Source of the DNA: RGIG6353 sp964558655
GTDB taxonomy: Bacteria; Bacillota; Clostridia; Oscillospirales; SIG627
NCBI GenBank assembly: GCA_964558655.1
Contig: CAZLEX010000013.1
Span: forward strand, 1 to 40,786
Direction: 5' to 3'
DNA: 40,786 nt
The notes beneath the pieces are model-generated. The model did not search any database and was not told the origin of the DNA. It saw only the letters and a program-made list of their open reading frames with translations. Position numbers and translations under genes: made by a program. Of this stretch, positions 8,404-15,994 are shown piece by piece. The number at the start of each line of letters is the position of its first letter. Positions within the stretch are counted from its first letter, which is position 1.

Positions 8404-9093
8404 ATGAAAATATCGGGACTTCAGAAACTCACTCTTCTTGATTATCCGGGAAAAACCGCCGCAACCGTATTTCTTTCGGGCTGCAATCTACGATGTCCTT
8501 TTTGTCATAACTCAAGGTTGGTTGAAAACAGAGGGTTTGACGAAATTTCCGAAAACGATTTTTTTTCATACCTGGAGAAAAGAAAAGGCATTTTGGACGG
8601 AGTATGCGTAACGGGCGGAGAGCCTTTGCTTAATGACGGAATCGAAGAATTTCTCCTAAAGATACGCAGTATCGGTTATTTTGTAAAACTTGATACAAAC
8701 GGAACTTTTCCCGAAAAACTCGAAAGCGTTTTAAAAAACAATTTGTGTGACTATGTGGCAATGGATATAAAAAACACTCCGGAAAAATATGCCTTTACAA
8801 CAGGCATTGAAAACATTGATGTATCTTCTGTACTTAAGTCCGTGCATATACTTAAAAATTCACAAATCGATCATGAATTTCGTACGACGCTGGTGAAAGA
8901 GTTTCATACTACAGATGATATTGAAAAAATAGCCATGCAATTGGGAAACAAAGAAAAGTATTTTTTGCAAAAGTTTGTTGATTCGGGTGAACTGCTTACA
9001 GAAGGTCTTTCGCCGTTATCGGACGAAATTATGCAAAATTGCTTAAAATCCGCACGCAAGTATGTGCCATTCGCACAACTTCGCGGAATGTAG
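8404..9093 (+). CDS. nrdG: anaerobic ribonucleotide reductase activating protein (radical SAM), 229 aa
   Basis: This is a radical SAM enzyme. Cys27, Cys31 and Cys34 in CNLRCPFC bind the 4Fe-4S cluster, and VTGGEPLL (about 74-81) is the SAM-contacting GGE motif. KLTLLDYPGKTAATVFLSGC is typical of the NrdG2-type activase group. The enzyme would install the glycyl radical on NrdD, encoded downstream. The ATG at 8404 follows GAGGTG, so it is preferred over a TTG at 8392 inside the upstream gene. The gene is 8 nt after the DUF4340 gene and so belongs to the ABC operon. It is cut off from nrdD by a strong terminator (9131-9166) and a separate nrdD promoter. A related PFL activase is less likely given the neighbour. 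Confidence 0.88.
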   Translation: MKISGLQKLTLLDYPGKTAATVFLSGCNLRCPFCHNSRLVENRGFDEISENDFFSYLEKRKGILDGVCVTGGEPLLNDGIEEFLLKIRSIGYFVKLDTNGTFPEKLESVLKNNLCDYVAMDIKNTPEKYAFTTGIENIDVSSVLKSVHILKNSQIDHEFRTTLVKEFHTTDDIEKIAMQLGNKEKYFLQKFVDSGELLTEGLSPLSDEIMQNCLKSARKYVPFAQLRGM

Positions 9094-9130
9094 ACCACTA
9101 TATATTGTGCCTCAACCGAAAATAATTTTA

Positions 9131-9166
9131 AAAAATCGCAAGATGTAGAAAAATCTTGCGATTTTT
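9131..9166 (+). terminator. strong intrinsic terminator after nrdG
   Basis: A perfect 14-bp stem (9131-9144 with 9153-9166, core ATCGCAAGAT) has an 8-nt loop and ends in five T residues. The A-run on the left arm means it could also work on the minus strand. It ends the ABC-nrdG operon. Confidence 0.9.
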
Positions 9167-9169
9167 CTA

Positions 9170-9198
9170 TTGACAAATACAATATACTGTGGTAACAT
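9170..9198 (+). promoter_or_regulatory. promoter of nrdD
   Basis: TTGACA (9170-9175), a 17-bp spacer and TAACAT (9193-9198). It directly follows the terminator. Because the RNA would begin near 9205, an ATG at 9199 cannot be the nrdD start. I see no NrdR box pair here. Confidence 0.7.
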
Positions 9199-9276
9199 AT
9201 GAGAGCTAAGAAAAAACGGTGTTTGACATATATCGGCATCGAAACAAAATATAAGACAGAAAGAGACGGTAAAATC

Positions 9277-11664
9277 ATGTATCAGGTAAAAAAAAGAAAC
9301 GGGAAAATTTCCGAATTTAATATCGCAAAAATCACAAACGCCATTGAACATGCGTTTGATGCCTGTGAAAAGCAATATAACAAAGATGTCCTTGATCTCC
9401 TCGCACTGAAAGTTACATCTGATTTTCAAAGAAAAATCGTTGACGGACTGATTGCAGTCGAAGATATCCAGGACAGCGTTGAAAATGTACTCGTTTTGGC
9501 GGGTTATGCAGATGTTGCCAAAGCCTACATTCTTTATCGCCGTCAGCACGAAAAACTTCGTAATCTCAAAAACACATTTTTGGATTATAAAGATGTTGTT
9601 GACAGTTATGTAAAAGAAATAGACTGGAGAGTTAAAGAAAATTCAACGGTTACTTATTCCGTAGGCGGACTTATTCTCTCAAACAGCGGTGCTATTACAG
9701 CTAACTATTGGTTGTCTGAAATTTATGATGATGAAATAGCAAATGCACACCGTAATGCCGATATTCACCTTCACGACCTCTCAATGCTTACGGGTTACTG
9801 TGCTGGCTGGAGTCTTAAACAGCTTATTCAGGAAGGACTCGGAGGAGTGTCGGGGAAAATTACTTCTTCTCCGGCAAGTCACCTTGCCACGCTTTGTAAT
9901 CAGATGGTAAATTTTCTCGGCATCATGCAAAACGAATGGGCAGGAGCTCAGGCTTTTTCATCGTTTGATACCTACCTTGCTCCGTTTGTAAAAGTAGACA
10001 ATCTTTCTTACGACCAGGTAAAAAAGTGTATCGAATCTTTCATCTACGGAGTAAATACGCCGAGTCGCTGGGGTACTCAGGCACCGTTCTCCAACATTAC
10101 TCTTGACTGGTCTGTTCCCGCCGATCTCAAAAATCAAAAGGCAATTGTAGGCGGAAAAGAAATGGATTTCACCTACGGTGACTGCAAAGCCGAGATGGAC
10201 ATGGTAAACAAAGCATTTATCGAAATCATGATAGAGGGCGACGCAAACGGTCGCGGATTTCAATATCCTATACCGACATATTCCATCACTTCCGACTTTG
10301 ATTGGTCTGAAACCGAAAACAACAGATTGCTTTTTGAGATGACCTCAAAATACGGAACTCCTTATTTTTCAAATTATGTCAATTCCGACATGGAACCGTC
10401 AGATGTAAGAAGTATGTGTTGCCGTCTTCGTCTGGATTTAAGAGAACTACGCAAGAAATCCGGCGGATTTTTCGGAAGCGGTGAATCTACCGGCTCTATC
10501 GGAGTTGTAACAATCAATATCCCGAGAATTGCATATCTTTCCAAAACTCCGGAAGAATTTTGGATGCGTCTTGACAAAATGATGGATATTTCGGCAAGAA
10601 GTCTGAAAATTAAGAGAACCGTAATAACAAAACTTCTCAACGAAGGACTTTATCCGTATACGAAGAGATATCTCGGCACATTTGAAAATCATTTTTCAAC
10701 CATTGGTCTTGTCGGAATGAACGAGGCTTGCAGAAATGCTTCATGGATCAGAGCAGATCTCACCGATGAAAAAGCACAAAAATTTACCAAAGATGTTTTA
10801 AATCATATGAGAGAACGCCTTTCGGATTATCAGGAGCAGTACGGAGATTTATACAATCTCGAAGCAACTCCCGCCGAATCGACAAGCTACCGTCTCACAA
10901 AGCATGATGTTGCTCATTATCCCGATATCATCACTGCGGCAAAATCCGAAGATGATACGCCTTATTATACAAACTCCTCGCATCTCCCGGTAGGTTATAC
11001 AGACGATCTCTTTACGGCACTTGATATTCAGGACGAACTTCAAACGCTTTACACTTCCGGTACGGTATTTCACGCTTTTCTCGGAGAAAAACTTCCGGAT
11101 TGGAAGGCCGCCGCAAGTATAGTTAAAAAAATCGCGCAAAATTACAAACTCCCTTATTATACTCTTTCTCCGACATATTCCGTATGTCGCAATCACGGAT
11201 ATATAGCAGGAGAAAAGTTCGTTTGCGACAAATGCGGAGAAGAGACGGAAGTGTACAGCCGTATTACAGGTTATTACCGCCCGGTAAGAAACTGGAATGC
11301 CGGAAAGAGCCAGGAATACCGTGACCGCCGTGAATATAATTTGGCAACATCAAAAATGAAAAAGGCTGATATTTCCGAAACATCAGAGACTTGCGAATGT
11401 GAAAAAATGACTGAAGTTGTAACACTTACGCTTGATTCGCCTCTTACTTTGTTTACAAAACAAAATTGTCCGAACTGTAAAGTGGCAAAGAGTATGTTGG
11501 AGCGTGCGGGTGTTGAGGTAGAAATTCTTGATTCAAACGAAAATGTTGAGCTTGCAAAAGCACTTGAACTTCGTTCGGCACCTACCTTAGTGACATTCGA
11601 CGGGGAAAACGTAACAAAATACTCCGGAGTTTCGGCTATAAAAGAATACATCGCAACGCTTTAA
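9277..11664 (+). CDS. nrdD: class III ribonucleotide reductase with fused C-terminal glutaredoxin, 795 aa
   Basis: The enzyme reduces ribonucleoside triphosphates to deoxy forms without oxygen. The N-terminal ATP-cone (about 1-95) senses ATP/dATP. The core holds DIHLHDLSMLTGYCAGWSL with the likely thiyl Cys175, and MCCRLRLD (380-387). The C-terminal part has a zinc site (Cys637, Cys650, Cys653) and the glycyl-radical loop SRITGYYRPV, where Gly665 is the expected radical site. After a short linker, residues about 715-795 form a thioredoxin-fold domain with CPNC (731-734) and a cis-Pro motif SAPT, as in NrdH/glutaredoxins. The fused domain and the adjacent trxB suggest thiol rather than formate reduction. 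The start at 9277 has only a weak SD (AGAGACGG); an earlier ATG lies inside the promoter. Confidence 0.93.
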   Translation: MYQVKKRNGKISEFNIAKITNAIEHAFDACEKQYNKDVLDLLALKVTSDFQRKIVDGLIAVEDIQDSVENVLVLAGYADVAKAYILYRRQHEKLRNLKNTFLDYKDVVDSYVKEIDWRVKENSTVTYSVGGLILSNSGAITANYWLSEIYDDEIANAHRNADIHLHDLSMLTGYCAGWSLKQLIQEGLGGVSGKITSSPASHLATLCNQMVNFLGIMQNEWAGAQAFSSFDTYLAPFVKVDNLSYDQVKKCIESFIYGVNTPSRWGTQAPFSNITLDWSVPADLKNQKAIVGGKEMDFTYGDCKAEMDMVNKAFIEIMIEGDANGRGFQYPIPTYSITSDFDWSETENNRLLFEMTSKYGTPYFSNYVNSDMEPSDVRSMCCRLRLDLRELRKKSGGFFGSGESTGSIGVVTINIPRIAYLSKTPEEFWMRLDKMMDISARSLKIKRTVITKLLNEGLYPYTKRYLGTFENHFSTIGLVGMNEACRNASWIRADLTDEKAQKFTKDVLNHMRERLSDYQEQYGDLYNLEATPAESTSYRLTKHDVAHYPDIITAAKSEDDTPYYTNSSHLPVGYTDDLFTALDIQDELQTLYTSGTVFHAFLGEKLPDWKAAASIVKKIAQNYKLPYYTLSPTYSVCRNHGYIAGEKFVCDKCGEETEVYSRITGYYRPVRNWNAGKSQEYRDRREYNLATSKMKKADISETSETCECEKMTEVVTLTLDSPLTLFTKQNCPNCKVAKSMLERAGVEVEILDSNENVELAKALELRSAPTLVTFDGENVTKYSGVSAIKEYIATL

Positions 11665-11675
11665 AGCTAATTATA

Positions 11676-11705
11676 AAAAAGCCTTTTCTTATGAAAAGGC
11701 TTTTT
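11676..11705 (+). terminator. hairpin between nrdD and trxB
   Basis: A perfect 13-bp stem (AAAAAGCCTTTTC at 11676-11688 with 11693-11705), a 4-nt loop and a terminal T5. Only 24 nt separate it from the trxB ATG, leaving no room for a promoter. It is probably a partial terminator that sets the nrdD:trxB ratio. Confidence 0.8.
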
Positions 11706-11729
11706 GACAGTTACAGAAAAGAGGTTTTT

Positions 11730-12635
11730 ATGAAAGATATTATAATCGTCGGTGCGGGTCCCGCCGGACTTTCCGCAGCACTTTATGCCGCCCGTGCAAA
11801 CAAAAGCGTACTTGTACTTGAAAAAGCAACTTTCGGCGGACAGATAAATTTTTCTCCGAAAATAGAAAACTATCCGGGAAGTATCGAAATTTCCGGTGCC
11901 GAACTTGCAGACAAACTTGTGGAGCAAGTTTTGCAGCAAGGAGTTGAAATAGAACTCGAAGAAGTTGTTGGCATTGAAGATTTAGGAGACAGAAAAATTG
12001 TGGTTACCGACGAGTCCCGACATGAATGTAAAGCGGTTATTTTGGCAACAGGAGCCCGTCACCGCAAACTCGGGATTGACGGTGAAGAAAAGTTCGAAGG
12101 CAACGGTATATCTTTTTGTGCCGTATGTGACGGAGCTTTTTTTGAAAATCAAAATGTGACGGTTATCGGCGGAGGAAATTCCGCACTTCAGGAAGCAATA
12201 TTGCTTTCGGAGCTTTGTAAAAGTGTAACGGTGATTCAAAATCTTGAAAAATTTACAGGCGAAGAACGCCTGGTAAAAATTCTTGAAAAGAAGCATAATG
12301 TTAAAACAATTTTCAATACGATTGTTAAAAAAATTATCGGTGATGATAAGTTTTCCGGAATTATCGTTGAGAATTCTTCCGGTGAATGTGAGGAAATTCT
12401 TTGTGACGGAATGTTTATCGCAGTAGGACTCGTTCCCGAAAATAAGCCGTTTGAAAGCGTAGTTTCTCTTGATAAATTCGGATATATAATCAGTGATGAA
12501 AGTTGCACGGCAAAGGCCGACGGAATTTTTGTTGCCGGAGACTGCCGCACAAAGACAATACGGCAAATTACAACCGCTGTGTCGGACGGTGCTGTAAGTG
12601 CACTTTCTGCCGTAAGATATATTGACGGTTTGTAA
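11730..12635 (+). CDS. trxB: thioredoxin reductase, 301 aa
   Basis: This NADPH-dependent flavoenzyme reduces thioredoxin or glutaredoxin-like partners. FAD-binding GAGPAG (8-13), redox-active CAVC (Cys130, Cys133), NADP-binding GGGNSA (147-152) and the C-terminal FVAGDCRTKTIRQITTA are all present and in the usual order. Length is normal. The ATG at 11730 follows AAGAGG; an in-frame ATG at 11691 lies inside the preceding hairpin and is rejected. The position behind the nrdD-glutaredoxin fusion suggests it recharges that domain. A terminator follows at 12670-12710. A ferredoxin- or F420-dependent variant is not excluded by sequence alone. Confidence 0.92.
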   Translation: MKDIIIVGAGPAGLSAALYAARANKSVLVLEKATFGGQINFSPKIENYPGSIEISGAELADKLVEQVLQQGVEIELEEVVGIEDLGDRKIVVTDESRHECKAVILATGARHRKLGIDGEEKFEGNGISFCAVCDGAFFENQNVTVIGGGNSALQEAILLSELCKSVTVIQNLEKFTGEERLVKILEKKHNVKTIFNTIVKKIIGDDKFSGIIVENSSGECEEILCDGMFIAVGLVPENKPFESVVSLDKFGYIISDESCTAKADGIFVAGDCRTKTIRQITTAVSDGAVSALSAVRYIDGL

Positions 12636-12669
12636 ACATAACATTTTTAAAAAACTGTGTTAATAAATC

Positions 12670-12710
12670 ATAAAGCCCTTGTTCGATGTAGAATTGAACA
12701 AGGGCTTTAT
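12670..12710. terminator. bidirectional terminator between trxB and the DUF1846 gene
   Basis: A perfect 15-bp stem (ATAAAGCCCTTGTTC at 12670-12684 with 12696-12710) and an 11-nt loop lie between convergent genes, with AT-rich flanks on both sides. Confidence 0.85.
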
Positions 12711-12763
12711 AATTTTAATTTTCGGTGTTTGTTTTTACCTTGATAACTCCAAAATATCATCTT

Positions 12764-14248
12764 TCACGAATGATACAATTTTTTCGTTTGATATCTCGGC
12801 TCACAAGTTAAATTGATTCCGAGTTTTTGAAAAACATTTTCATCAACGCGAGAAAGAATAACCGTCGAATGTGCCTCACAATTACGCAACTTTTCGATTT
12901 GTTTCATGGCAAGAGCGGCTACCGGGTTGGTTACCGCAGAAATAGACAATGCAATCAATATTTCATCTGTATGCAATCTCGGATTGTGATTTCCCATAAC
13001 TTTTGTTTTAAGTTCTTGTATAGGCTCTATAACAGCCGGAGAAATAAGTGCAATATCATGACTTATTCCGGCAAGATGTTTTAGAGCATTAAGGATAAGT
13101 GCCGCTGATGCTCCCAATAGAGAAGAAGTCTTTCCGGTAATTATTTTACCGTCAGGCATCTGTATTGCAAGTGCCGGAGCTCCGGTTTGTTCGGATCTTT
13201 CAATTGCTTTGTCGACAACAGGACGGATATCTTTTGAAATCGAAAGCTTATTCATTATAAGTTCCAATTTTTTCACTTCGGATTCTTCGCTCATTCCCTG
13301 CCTGCGAGAGCACGAAACGCTGTAATATCTGCGGACGATTTCCTGCTTCGCGGCATCGCATACCGCTTCATCGTCAAAAATACAATTTCCCGCCATGTTC
13401 ACACCCATATCGGTTGGACTCTTATACGGACATTCTCCGAAAATTTTTTCAAACATGGCACGAAGTACGGGAAATATTTCTATATCACGGTTATAGTTAA
13501 CCGTCATTTCTCCATATGCCTCAAGATGATAAGGATCTATCATATTTATATCGTCAAGGTCGGCAGTTGCAGCTTCATATGCAAGATTGACAGGGTGACT
13601 GAGAGGCAGATTCCATATCGGAAAAGTCTCAAATTTCGCATAGCCCGCACAAATACCCCTTTTATTGTCATGATAAAGCTGAGACAGGCAGGTTGCCATT
13701 TTTCCGCTGCCGGGACCCGGTGCCGTAACAACCACCAAACTTCTTTCGGTTTCGATATAATCGTTTGCACCGAATCCCTTATCCGACACAATATAAGGAA
13801 TATTTGCGGGATAATCGGGAATTATGTAATGACGGTATGTTTTTATTCCGAGAGCCTCAAGCCGTTTTTCAAATGCTATTGCCGTCGGCTGTGAACGGAA
13901 ATGAGAAATAACAACACTTCCGACATACAGCCCGATACCACGAAACGCATCTATAAGACGCAACGCATCAAGATCATATGTAATTCCGAGATCTCCGCGT
14001 CGCTTGTTTTTTTCAATGTCATCGGCACTTATAACTATTACAATCTCTGCCGAATCACGAAGTTCCAAAAGCATTTTGACCTTACTGTCCGGTTCAAATC
14101 CCGGCAATACACGCGATGCATGGAAATCGTCAAAAAGTTTACCGCCGAATTCCAGATACAGTTTACCGCCGAATGTGTTAATTCTGTCTCTGATTTTTTG
14201 AGATTGCATGGAAATATATTTATCATTGTCAAATCCGATTTTATACAT
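12764..14248 (-). CDS. DUF1846 (UPF0371) family protein, 494 aa
   Basis: The sequence matches the DUF1846 family from end to end: MYKIGFDNDKYISMQSQ at the start, FGGKLFDDFHASRVLPGF, then VVTAPGPGSGKMATCLSQLYHD near residue 170, which looks like a nucleotide-binding P-loop variant. Length (about 490) is typical. The family is conserved in many Bacillota and structurally characterised, but its biochemical role is, as far as I know, unsettled. The start at 14248 has TCGGAGGA upstream; the longer open frame runs through the promoter. The gene is monocistronic. Its short leader contains a GC-rich hairpin and U-tract immediately before the SD, suggesting attenuation or start-site occlusion. Confidence 0.9.
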   Translation of the reverse strand: MYKIGFDNDKYISMQSQKIRDRINTFGGKLYLEFGGKLFDDFHASRVLPGFEPDSKVKMLLELRDSAEIVIVISADDIEKNKRRGDLGITYDLDALRLIDAFRGIGLYVGSVVISHFRSQPTAIAFEKRLEALGIKTYRHYIIPDYPANIPYIVSDKGFGANDYIETERSLVVVTAPGPGSGKMATCLSQLYHDNKRGICAGYAKFETFPIWNLPLSHPVNLAYEAATADLDDINMIDPYHLEAYGEMTVNYNRDIEIFPVLRAMFEKIFGECPYKSPTDMGVNMAGNCIFDDEAVCDAAKQEIVRRYYSVSCSRRQGMSEESEVKKLELIMNKLSISKDIRPVVDKAIERSEQTGAPALAIQMPDGKIITGKTSSLLGASAALILNALKHLAGISHDIALISPAVIEPIQELKTKVMGNHNPRLHTDEILIALSISAVTNPVAALAMKQIEKLRNCEAHSTVILSRVDENVFQKLGINLTCEPRYQTKKLYHS

Positions 14249-14258
14249 AATTCCTCCG

Positions 14259-14290
14259 AAAAAATCGAAACGCCCCCATCGGAGACGCTT
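14259..14290 (-). promoter_or_regulatory. terminator-like hairpin in the DUF1846 leader
   Basis: The minus-strand transcript can form a 10-bp stem including G-U pairs (AAGCGUCUCC at 14281-14290 with GGGGGCGUUU at 14268-14277) around a 3-nt loop. CGA and six U residues follow (14259-14264), immediately before the ribosome-binding site. It sits between promoter and start codon. Confidence 0.55.
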
Positions 14291-14312
14291 TGGCATTTCA
14301 AATACCATTAAT

Positions 14313-14340
14313 ATTATATCATTTAAAATAAAAAAATCAA
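14313..14340 (-). promoter_or_regulatory. promoter of the DUF1846 gene
   Basis: Minus-strand TTGATT (14335-14340), a 16-bp spacer and TATAAT (14313-14318). The predicted leader is about 58 nt. Confidence 0.7.
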
Positions 14341-14469
14341 TAGAAAATTTCAATTTCATTTCATTTTGCGTAAAGATAAATTTTAAAGTTTTTAAAAATA
14401 TAACTTCCCAAATGTACATAACAAAAAATATTTTACTGAATTTTTAAATCAGTACACAAAGAATTAAAT

Positions 14470-14501
14470 AAATGAGTTCGGCTTAAATGCCGAACTCATT
14501 T
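14470..14501 (-). terminator. terminator after the zinc-ribbon gene
   Basis: A perfect 13-bp stem (AAATGAGTTCGGC at 14470-14482 with 14489-14501) and 6-nt loop lie about 38 nt past the stop of the zinc-ribbon gene. An AT-rich tract flanks each side. Confidence 0.75.
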
Positions 14502-14538
14502 TAAAAAAATTAGTTTTGTATAATTTTCAAGCTCTGAT

Positions 14539-15930
14539 TTATTGGGACAACCCTCTACGCTTCACTCTCTTTATTATACATGAGACGATTCTCATCAAAA
14601 TACCCATTCCCGTAAGTGATCCTGTGACAAGTGCTAAAACTTCAATAATTGCCGAAGCCGCAAAAACTGCCAAAGAATATGTGCTTGTAAGCACTATCGA
14701 CAAAATAAATGCGAGAGCGAAGAAGAAAATTTGCGATACAACAAGAAAAGAAGTTGAGATGCAGGAGAAAGAAGAACTTATCTTCTTCACACCGTTTGTT
14801 ATAAAAATAAGAATTGCGAAAATCAGTACTACAGCAAATGAAATAATAAGTGCAGCAGTGCCGGACAAGAAAGATAAAACAGACAGATTAACGCCGATAT
14901 CCTCAGCCGAAAAAGCCTCGATTTCGATTTTTTCCAAATCGTCATAATCTTTCGAGGTAATGGTACAGCCAAGCGTTTCCTCAATAACATCTTCGTTATT
15001 TTTTACAAAATCAACTATTTCATCAGCCGTAATTTTAATCTTGGCATCTCCTTGTCCAAAAGAAGAAACTACACTACCCACTTTTTCCGAGATGAGATCT
15101 TTAATATCGGTGTCTTTTATCAAAGACTCTATTTCATCGGGTGTAACTTCACGATATATATCGGTATGCTCGTTGATTTCATCACAAATAGTCTGAAGAA
15201 AACTTTGATCATCGCCTAATGTGGGAATTTCGGAAATAAACCCTCCGACATCTGACATTTTTTTAATAGTGTCTTCGATGTTCTTTTCGTTTAACGAAAA
15301 ACGAATAACGCAAAATGCAGATACGACAACAAGAAACAGCATAAGGAAAAACGAAAGGAACCCGGACAGCACACATGAAAATACTTTGGAACCCGAACCC
15401 TCTTTTGAATTTTGCATCTTTTTTGATTTCTTATCAATATGCTTATCTTTTTTTACATTTTCGTCATTTTTTAAAACAGTTTCAGCAGGTACTTCTTCAG
15501 CACTCGGTGCTACATTGCTTACATTCTCAACACTCGGTGCTTCAACAGCTATCTCTTCAACAATCGGTGTTTCAACATTTACATTCTCGGCAACAGGTAC
15601 TTCGACAGTTGTCTCTTCAACATTCGGTATTTCAGTACCTACATTCTCGGCAACAGGTGCTTCGGCAGTTGTCTCTTCAACATTCGGTATTTCAGTACTT
15701 ACATTCTCGGCAACAGGTACTTCGACAGTTGTCTCTTCAACATTCGGCATTTCAGCACTTACATTCTCGGCAACAGGTACTTCGACAGTTGTCTCTTCAA
15801 CATTCGGCATTTCAGCACTTACATTCTCGGCAACCGGCACACTTGAAACATTAATTTTCAAAGCCTTGCCGCAATCAGTACAAAAGGACGCATCTTCCGG
15901 ATTTTGTTTCCCGCAATATGTGCAAAACAT
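14539..15930 (-). CDS. zinc-ribbon membrane protein with tandem repeats, 463 aa
   Basis: The N-terminus MFCTYCGKQNPEDASFCTDCGKAL is a zinc ribbon with Cys3, Cys6, Cys17 and Cys20. Residues about 30-150 are an acidic, Pro/Val/Glu-rich repeat tract of 20-residue units (PVAENVSAEMPNVEETTVEV type). A lysine-rich stretch precedes the first membrane helix (about 182-208). A soluble region of about 150 residues follows, then three further hydrophobic segments (about 365-390, 397-425, 428-450) and a basic tail. This is the common Gram-positive 'zinc-ribbon plus membrane' layout; function is unknown. The ATG at 15930 is preferred over a GTG at 15939 because of its spacing from AGAGAG. It has its own promoter in the truB 3' end. 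Confidence 0.85.
   Translation of the reverse strand: MFCTYCGKQNPEDASFCTDCGKALKINVSSVPVAENVSAEMPNVEETTVEVPVAENVSAEMPNVEETTVEVPVAENVSTEIPNVEETTAEAPVAENVGTEIPNVEETTVEVPVAENVNVETPIVEEIAVEAPSVENVSNVAPSAEEVPAETVLKNDENVKKDKHIDKKSKKMQNSKEGSGSKVFSCVLSGFLSFFLMLFLVVVSAFCVIRFSLNEKNIEDTIKKMSDVGGFISEIPTLGDDQSFLQTICDEINEHTDIYREVTPDEIESLIKDTDIKDLISEKVGSVVSSFGQGDAKIKITADEIVDFVKNNEDVIEETLGCTITSKDYDDLEKIEIEAFSAEDIGVNLSVLSFLSGTAALIISFAVVLIFAILIFITNGVKKISSSFSCISTSFLVVSQIFFFALAFILSIVLTSTYSLAVFAASAIIEVLALVTGSLTGMGILMRIVSCIIKRVKRRGLSQ
15491..15850. repeat. coding tandem repeat, 60-bp period, about 5-6 copies
   Basis: Units beginning acattctcgg recur exactly every 60 bp (15581, 15641, 15701, 15761, 15821), with a more diverged copy at 15521. 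Neighbouring copies differ by a few bases. They encode the 20-residue acidic repeats of the zinc-ribbon protein. The four most similar copies suggest recent expansion. Confidence 0.9.
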
Positions 15931-15965
15931 AAATATCACTCTCTTTCAGATTATTTACTAAGATT

Positions 15966-15994
15966 AATGTATCATATTTTTTCAGAAGTGTCAA
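15966..15994 (-). promoter_or_regulatory. promoter of the zinc-ribbon gene inside the truB end
   Basis: Minus-strand TTGACA (15989-15994), a 17-bp spacer ending in TGA and TACATT (15966-15971). It overlaps the last codons of truB, so the zinc-ribbon gene may be read both alone and by read-through. Confidence 0.6.

Noticed and set aside
9199..9276. Earlier ATG extending nrdD by 26 residues.
   Set aside because: It begins directly after the -10 hexamer, upstream of the expected transcription start, and the extra residues do not match NrdD.
11691..11729. Earlier ATG extending trxB by 13 residues.
   Set aside because: It lies inside the terminator hairpin and lacks an SD; the 11,730 start has AAGAGG and the normal N-terminus.
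15491..15850. CRISPR-like array.
   Set aside because: The repeats are contiguous 60-bp coding units with no unique spacers, and no cas genes are present. The same reasoning applies to 40,507-40,786.
15221..15961. Long plus-strand open frames opposite the zinc-ribbon gene, Ser/Thr-rich or Gln/His-rich.
   Set aside because: They are produced by the 60-bp repeat being open in several frames. They lack an SD and known domains, and the minus-strand gene has a zinc ribbon, membrane helices, promoter and terminator.
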